In this document: positions 60,585-64,000 of the stretch, one piece after another
Layout: every line of letters begins with the position of its first letter
Position numbering within the stretch: the first letter of the stretch is position 1
From: Pseudomonas crudilactis
Lineage (GTDB): Bacteria; Pseudomonadota; Gammaproteobacteria; Pseudomonadales; Pseudomonadaceae
Reading direction: 5' to 3'
Assembly (NCBI RefSeq): GCF_013433315.1
Contig: NZ_WXVV01000016.1
Coordinates: forward strand, 102,170-166,169
Length of the DNA: 64,000 nucleotides
Made by a program: the position numbers and the translations under genes
The notes under the pieces: generated by a model
Told to the model about the DNA's origin: nothing
What the model saw: the letters and a program-made list of their open reading frames with translations, nothing else
Databases searched by the model: none

Positions 60585-63500
60585 ATGCGCTTCAACCTTT
60601 CCGAATGGGCGCTGCGTAATCGCCAGATCGTACTGTTCCTGATGCTTTTGCTGGCCATCGTCGGTGCGTTGTCCTACACCAAACTCGGCCAGAGTGAAGA
60701 CCCGCCGTTTACTTTCAAAGCCATGGTGATTCAGACACGTTGGCCAGGGGCGACCGCGCAAGAAGTCTCGCGGCAGGTCACCGAACGCATCGAAAAGAAA
60801 CTGATGGAAACCGGCGAATACGAACGCATCGTGTCGTTCTCGCGTCCCGGTGAATCGCAAGTGACGTTCATTGCCCGCGACTCGATGCATTCCAAGCAAA
60901 TCCCTGATCTTTGGTATCAGGTGCGCAAGAAGGTCAGCGATATTCGCCAGACCTTGCCGCCGGATATTCAGGGGCCGTTTTTCAACGATGAATTCGGCAC
61001 CACGTTCGGCAATATCTATGCGCTAACGGGGGACGGTTTCGATTACGCGGTGCTCAAGGATTACGCCGATCGCATCCAGATCCAGCTGCAACGGGTCAAG
61101 GACGTCGGCAAGGTCGAACTGCTCGGTTTGCAGGACGAAAAAATCTGGGTCGAACTGTCCAACGTCAAACTGGCGACCCTCGGCTTGCCGCTGGCAGCAG
61201 TGCAACAGGCGCTGCAAGAGCAGAACGCGGTCTCGACCGCCGGGTTCTTTGAAACCGGTAGCGAGCGCTTGCAGCTACGGGTCTCGGGGAATTTTCAGAC
61301 GGTCGAGGAGATAAAAAACTTTCCGATCCGCGTCGGTGATCGTACGTTCCGCATCTCCGATGTGGCCGATGTGCGTCGCGGTTTCAACGATCCACCGGCG
61401 CCGCGCATGCGCTTCATGGGCGAAGATGCGATTGGTCTGGCGGTGGCGATGAAGGATGGCGGCGACATTCTGGTGCTCGGTAAAGCGCTGGAAGGCGAGT
61501 TCTCGCGCATCCAGAAAAACCTTCCGGCCGGTATGCAATTGCGCAAGGTTTCCGACCAGCCGGCGGCGGTGAAAACCGGGGTCGGCGAGTTCGTTCAGGT
61601 ACTGGTCGAAGCGTTGGCGATTGTCTTGCTGGTGAGCTTCTTCTCCCTCGGCGTGCGTACCGGCATGGTCGTCGCGCTGACCATTCCGCTGGTGCTGGCG
61701 ATGACCTTCGCCTGCATGTATTACCTCGGCATCGGCCTGCACAAGATCTCTCTTGGCGCGTTGGTGCTGGCGCTGGGTTTGCTGGTGGACGACGCGATCA
61801 TTGCTGTGGAAATGATGGCGATCAAAATGGAGCAGGGCTTTGATCGCATCCGCGCGGCGAGTTATGCCTGGACCAGCACCGCATTCCCAATGCTCACCGG
61901 TACGTTGATCACTGCCGCCGGGTTCTTGCCGATTGCCACGGCGCAGTCCGGCACTGGCGAATACACCCGGTCGATCTTTCAGGTAGTGACCATCGCGTTG
62001 CTCGCGTCATGGGTGGCGGCGGTGGTGTTTGTGCCGTATCTGGGGGAAAAACTGCTGCCGGATCTGGCGAAAATTCATGCGGTCAAACACGGCACCGGCG
62101 ATGGCCAGCCTGATCCGTATGGCACGCCGTTTTATCAGCGCGTTCGACGCTTGGTGGAATGGTGCGTGGCGCATCGCAAGACCGTGATCGTGCTGACGGT
62201 CGGGCTGTTTATCGCCTCGGTGATGTTGTTCCGCTTCGTGCCACAGCAGTTCTTCCCGGCTTCCAATCGACTGGAGTTGATGGTCGACCTGAAGCTCGCT
62301 GAAGGTGCGTCGTTGGCCAATACCACCGGTGAGGTGAAACGGCTGGAGGCGATGCTCAAGGAGCATGCCGGCATTGATAATTACGTCGCCTATGTTGGCA
62401 CGGGGTCGCCGCGTTTCTATCTGCCGCTGGATCAGCAATTGCCGGCGGCGAGCTTCGCGCAGTTTGTGGTGTTGGCGAAAACCATCGAGGAGCGGGAAGC
62501 ACTACGCAGCTGGTTGATTGAAACGCTTAACGAGCAGTTCCCGGCATTGCGTTCGCGGGTTACGCGGTTGGAGAACGGTCCGCCGGTTGGCTATCCGGTG
62601 CAGTTCCGCGTCACCGGTGAACACATCGAAGAAGTCCGAGCGTTGGCGCGCAAGGTGGCGGCCAAGGTTCGCGAGAACCCGCATGTGGTCAATGTGCATC
62701 TGGATTGGGAAGAGCCGAGCAAAGTCGTGTACCTGAATATCGATCAGGATCGTGCCCGGGCGCTGGGTGTGAGCACGGCCAATCTGGCGAAATTCCTCCA
62801 GAGTTCGTTGACCGGGTCGAGTGTCAGTCAGTATCGCGAAGACAATGAGTTGATCGAGATTCTGCTGCGCGGCACGGTGCATGAACGTACTGAGTTGTCG
62901 TTGTTGCCGAGCCTGGCGGTGCCGACGGATAACGGCCGCAGTGTGGCGTTGTCGCAGATTGCCACGCTGGAATATGGCTTTGAGGAAGGGATTATCTGGC
63001 ACCGCAATCGCCTGCCGAACGTGACCGTGCGGGCGGATATTTATGGCAAGGAGCAGCCGGCGACGCTGGTGAAGCAGATCATGCCGACGCTGGATTCGAT
63101 TCGTGCCGAGTTGCCGGATGGCTATTTGCTGGATGTCGGCGGCACGGTGGAGGATTCCGAGCGTGGGCAGAAGTCGGTGAATGCCGGGGTGCCGATGTTC
63201 ATCGTCGTGGTGCTGACGCTGTTGATGGTGCAGTTGCGCAGTTTTTCGCGCACGGCGATGGTGTTTTTGACGGCGCCGCTGGGGTTGATCGGGGTGGTGC
63301 TGTTTTTGATGGTGTTCCGCCAGCCGTTCGGGTTTGTGGCGATGTTGGGGACGATTGCGCTGTCCGGGATGATCATGCGCAATTCGGTGATTCTGGTGGA
63401 TCAGATCGAGCAGGATATCGCTTCCGGGCTTAGGCCTTGGCAGGCGATTATCGAGGCTACGGTTCGACGCTTCAGGCCGATTGTGTTGACGGCGTTGGCG

Positions 63501-63653
63501 GCGGTTTTGGCGATGATTCCGTTGTCACGGAGTGTGTTTTTTGGGCCGATGGCGGTGGCGATCATGGGGGGGTTGATTGTTGCGACTGCGTTGACGCTGT
63601 TGTTTTTGCCAGCGTTGTATGCGGCCTGGTTCCGGGTTCGTCGGGAGGGTTGA
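60585..63653 (+). CDS. mexK: RND multidrug efflux transporter (MexK-like)
   Basis: The 1022-residue inner-membrane RND pump matches the usual length. It has twelve expected helices with two large periplasmic loops, and the proton-relay aspartates in TM4, GLLVDDAIIAVEMM (about 400-413). It opens with LSEWALRNRQIVLFLMLLLAIVG, a sequence typical of the MexK/TriC subgroup rather than AcrB. It starts 6 bases after mexJ, so the two are co-translated. P. aeruginosa MexK exports triclosan and erythromycin with suitable partners. Confidence 0.9.
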   Translation: MRFNLSEWALRNRQIVLFLMLLLAIVGALSYTKLGQSEDPPFTFKAMVIQTRWPGATAQEVSRQVTERIEKKLMETGEYERIVSFSRPGESQVTFIARDSMHSKQIPDLWYQVRKKVSDIRQTLPPDIQGPFFNDEFGTTFGNIYALTGDGFDYAVLKDYADRIQIQLQRVKDVGKVELLGLQDEKIWVELSNVKLATLGLPLAAVQQALQEQNAVSTAGFFETGSERLQLRVSGNFQTVEEIKNFPIRVGDRTFRISDVADVRRGFNDPPAPRMRFMGEDAIGLAVAMKDGGDILVLGKALEGEFSRIQKNLPAGMQLRKVSDQPAAVKTGVGEFVQVLVEALAIVLLVSFFSLGVRTGMVVALTIPLVLAMTFACMYYLGIGLHKISLGALVLALGLLVDDAIIAVEMMAIKMEQGFDRIRAASYAWTSTAFPMLTGTLITAAGFLPIATAQSGTGEYTRSIFQVVTIALLASWVAAVVFVPYLGEKLLPDLAKIHAVKHGTGDGQPDPYGTPFYQRVRRLVEWCVAHRKTVIVLTVGLFIASVMLFRFVPQQFFPASNRLELMVDLKLAEGASLANTTGEVKRLEAMLKEHAGIDNYVAYVGTGSPRFYLPLDQQLPAASFAQFVVLAKTIEEREALRSWLIETLNEQFPALRSRVTRLENGPPVGYPVQFRVTGEHIEEVRALARKVAAKVRENPHVVNVHLDWEEPSKVVYLNIDQDRARALGVSTANLAKFLQSSLTGSSVSQYREDNELIEILLRGTVHERTELSLLPSLAVPTDNGRSVALSQIATLEYGFEEGIIWHRNRLPNVTVRADIYGKEQPATLVKQIMPTLDSIRAELPDGYLLDVGGTVEDSERGQKSVNAGVPMFIVVVLTLLMVQLRSFSRTAMVFLTAPLGLIGVVLFLMVFRQPFGFVAMLGTIALSGMIMRNSVILVDQIEQDIASGLRPWQAIIEATVRRFRPIVLTALAAVLAMIPLSRSVFFGPMAVAIMGGLIVATALTLLFLPALYAAWFRVRREG

Positions 63654-63689
63654 TTCTTGTGTGACGTGGCGGCCTTCGGGCCGACCATG

Positions 63690-64000
63690 TTCTTGGGGTT
63701 TTGGGTGTATATCCGTTTCTGCGGGTGCTGCCGCTGGCGGTTTCGCTTTTACAGCGAGTCCCTTTGGCAAACGCCCCAAAGGAACCAAAGGTCTGTGCCC
63801 TGACGTTCGGCCCGCTCGCTGGGGCTCGGGGTTCCTTCGCTCCGGGATCGATCCGGGGGCATCGCTTCCGGTTTGCTTCGCTGCACCTACTTTCGATGTG
63901 TTCGACTTCGTCGAACGGTCGCTGCGCTCCCACCCCCGGATCAATCCCTCCACTCAGCCTGCCGACGGGCTTCCAGATCAAGATCAAAAGCCGCAGCCGA
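63690..64000. repeat. Dispersed palindrome-rich repeat (unnamed)
   Basis: No gene is seen in 63654-64000. The segment contains short perfect palindromes: GTTCGAC-TTC-GTCGAAC (about 63909-63925), CCGGGATCGATCCGGG-like at about 63843, and CTTTGGCAAACGCCCCAAAG (about 63764-63783). From memory, near-identical 300-base sequences occur many times in fluorescent Pseudomonas genomes. It runs off the window end. Confidence 0.55.

Overview
The window comes from the core chromosome of a fluorescent pseudomonad, most likely the Pseudomonas fluorescens group. The evidence is high GC with Pseudomonas-type codon use, dense REP/REPIN repeats (core resembling GTGGGAGCGAGCTTGCTCGC), a complete wsp surface-sensing operon, and a gene order that from memory follows the P. 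aeruginosa PAO1 block running from xerD/dsbC/hom/thrC through recJ, wspA-R, prfB, lysS, ppc, adk and tsaB to mexLJK. That synteny is recalled, not computed.

Layout. 1-9.9 kb: acyl-CoA thioesterase, a CPA1-type Na+/H+ antiporter with a TrkA-like domain, xerD, dsbC, hom and thrC (threonine synthesis), then a BvgS/EvgS-like sensor lacking a kinase next to a lone degenerate receiver, and a DUF3509 protein. 10-16 kb: a periplasmic binding protein coupled to a CaiB/BaiF CoA-transferase, yaeQ, recJ and an Old Yellow Enzyme family reductase. 16-20.3 kb: opgD followed by an accessory patch with small genes of unknown function, an orphan BRO-N antirepressor-like gene behind a strongly structured leader, and an AbrB/PIN toxin-antitoxin pair. 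20.3-30.4 kb: a polyamine/GABA-type catabolic block on the minus strand (LysR regulator, two PatD-like aldehyde dehydrogenases, a ydcSTUV-type ABC transporter and an APC permease). 30.5-31.3 kb: a DUF533/TerB-like protein.

31.5-40 kb holds the whole wspABCDEFR operon, six of its genes joined by 1-4 nt stop/start overlaps, ending in the diguanylate cyclase WspR with an intact GGEEF and an RxxD inhibitory site. 40.3-43 kb holds prfB, with its programmed +1 frameshift, and lysS. 43-47.3 kb holds a TetR regulator, a lipoprotein, a DUF1704/QEGLA putative metallopeptidase, an alpha/beta hydrolase lipoprotein and a small membrane protein. 47.6-49 kb is an envelope-stress lipoprotein pair (DUF4398 and LptF-like OmpA) with a good AlgU-type promoter. 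49.2-57 kb holds a small conserved protein, ppc, adk, tsaB, a DUF72 protein, an isocitrate-lyase-family enzyme and an extensin-like protein. 57-63.7 kb holds a protein with an internal duplication, rsmJ, and the divergent mexL / mexJK efflux locus. The final 300 bases look like a dispersed repeat rich in short palindromes.

Most of the window is conserved housekeeping DNA. The parts deserving a second look are the structured leader before the BRO-N gene, the stripped-down BvgS-like pair, the twin aldehyde dehydrogenase cluster, the HExxxH/QEGLA protein and the AlgU promoter.
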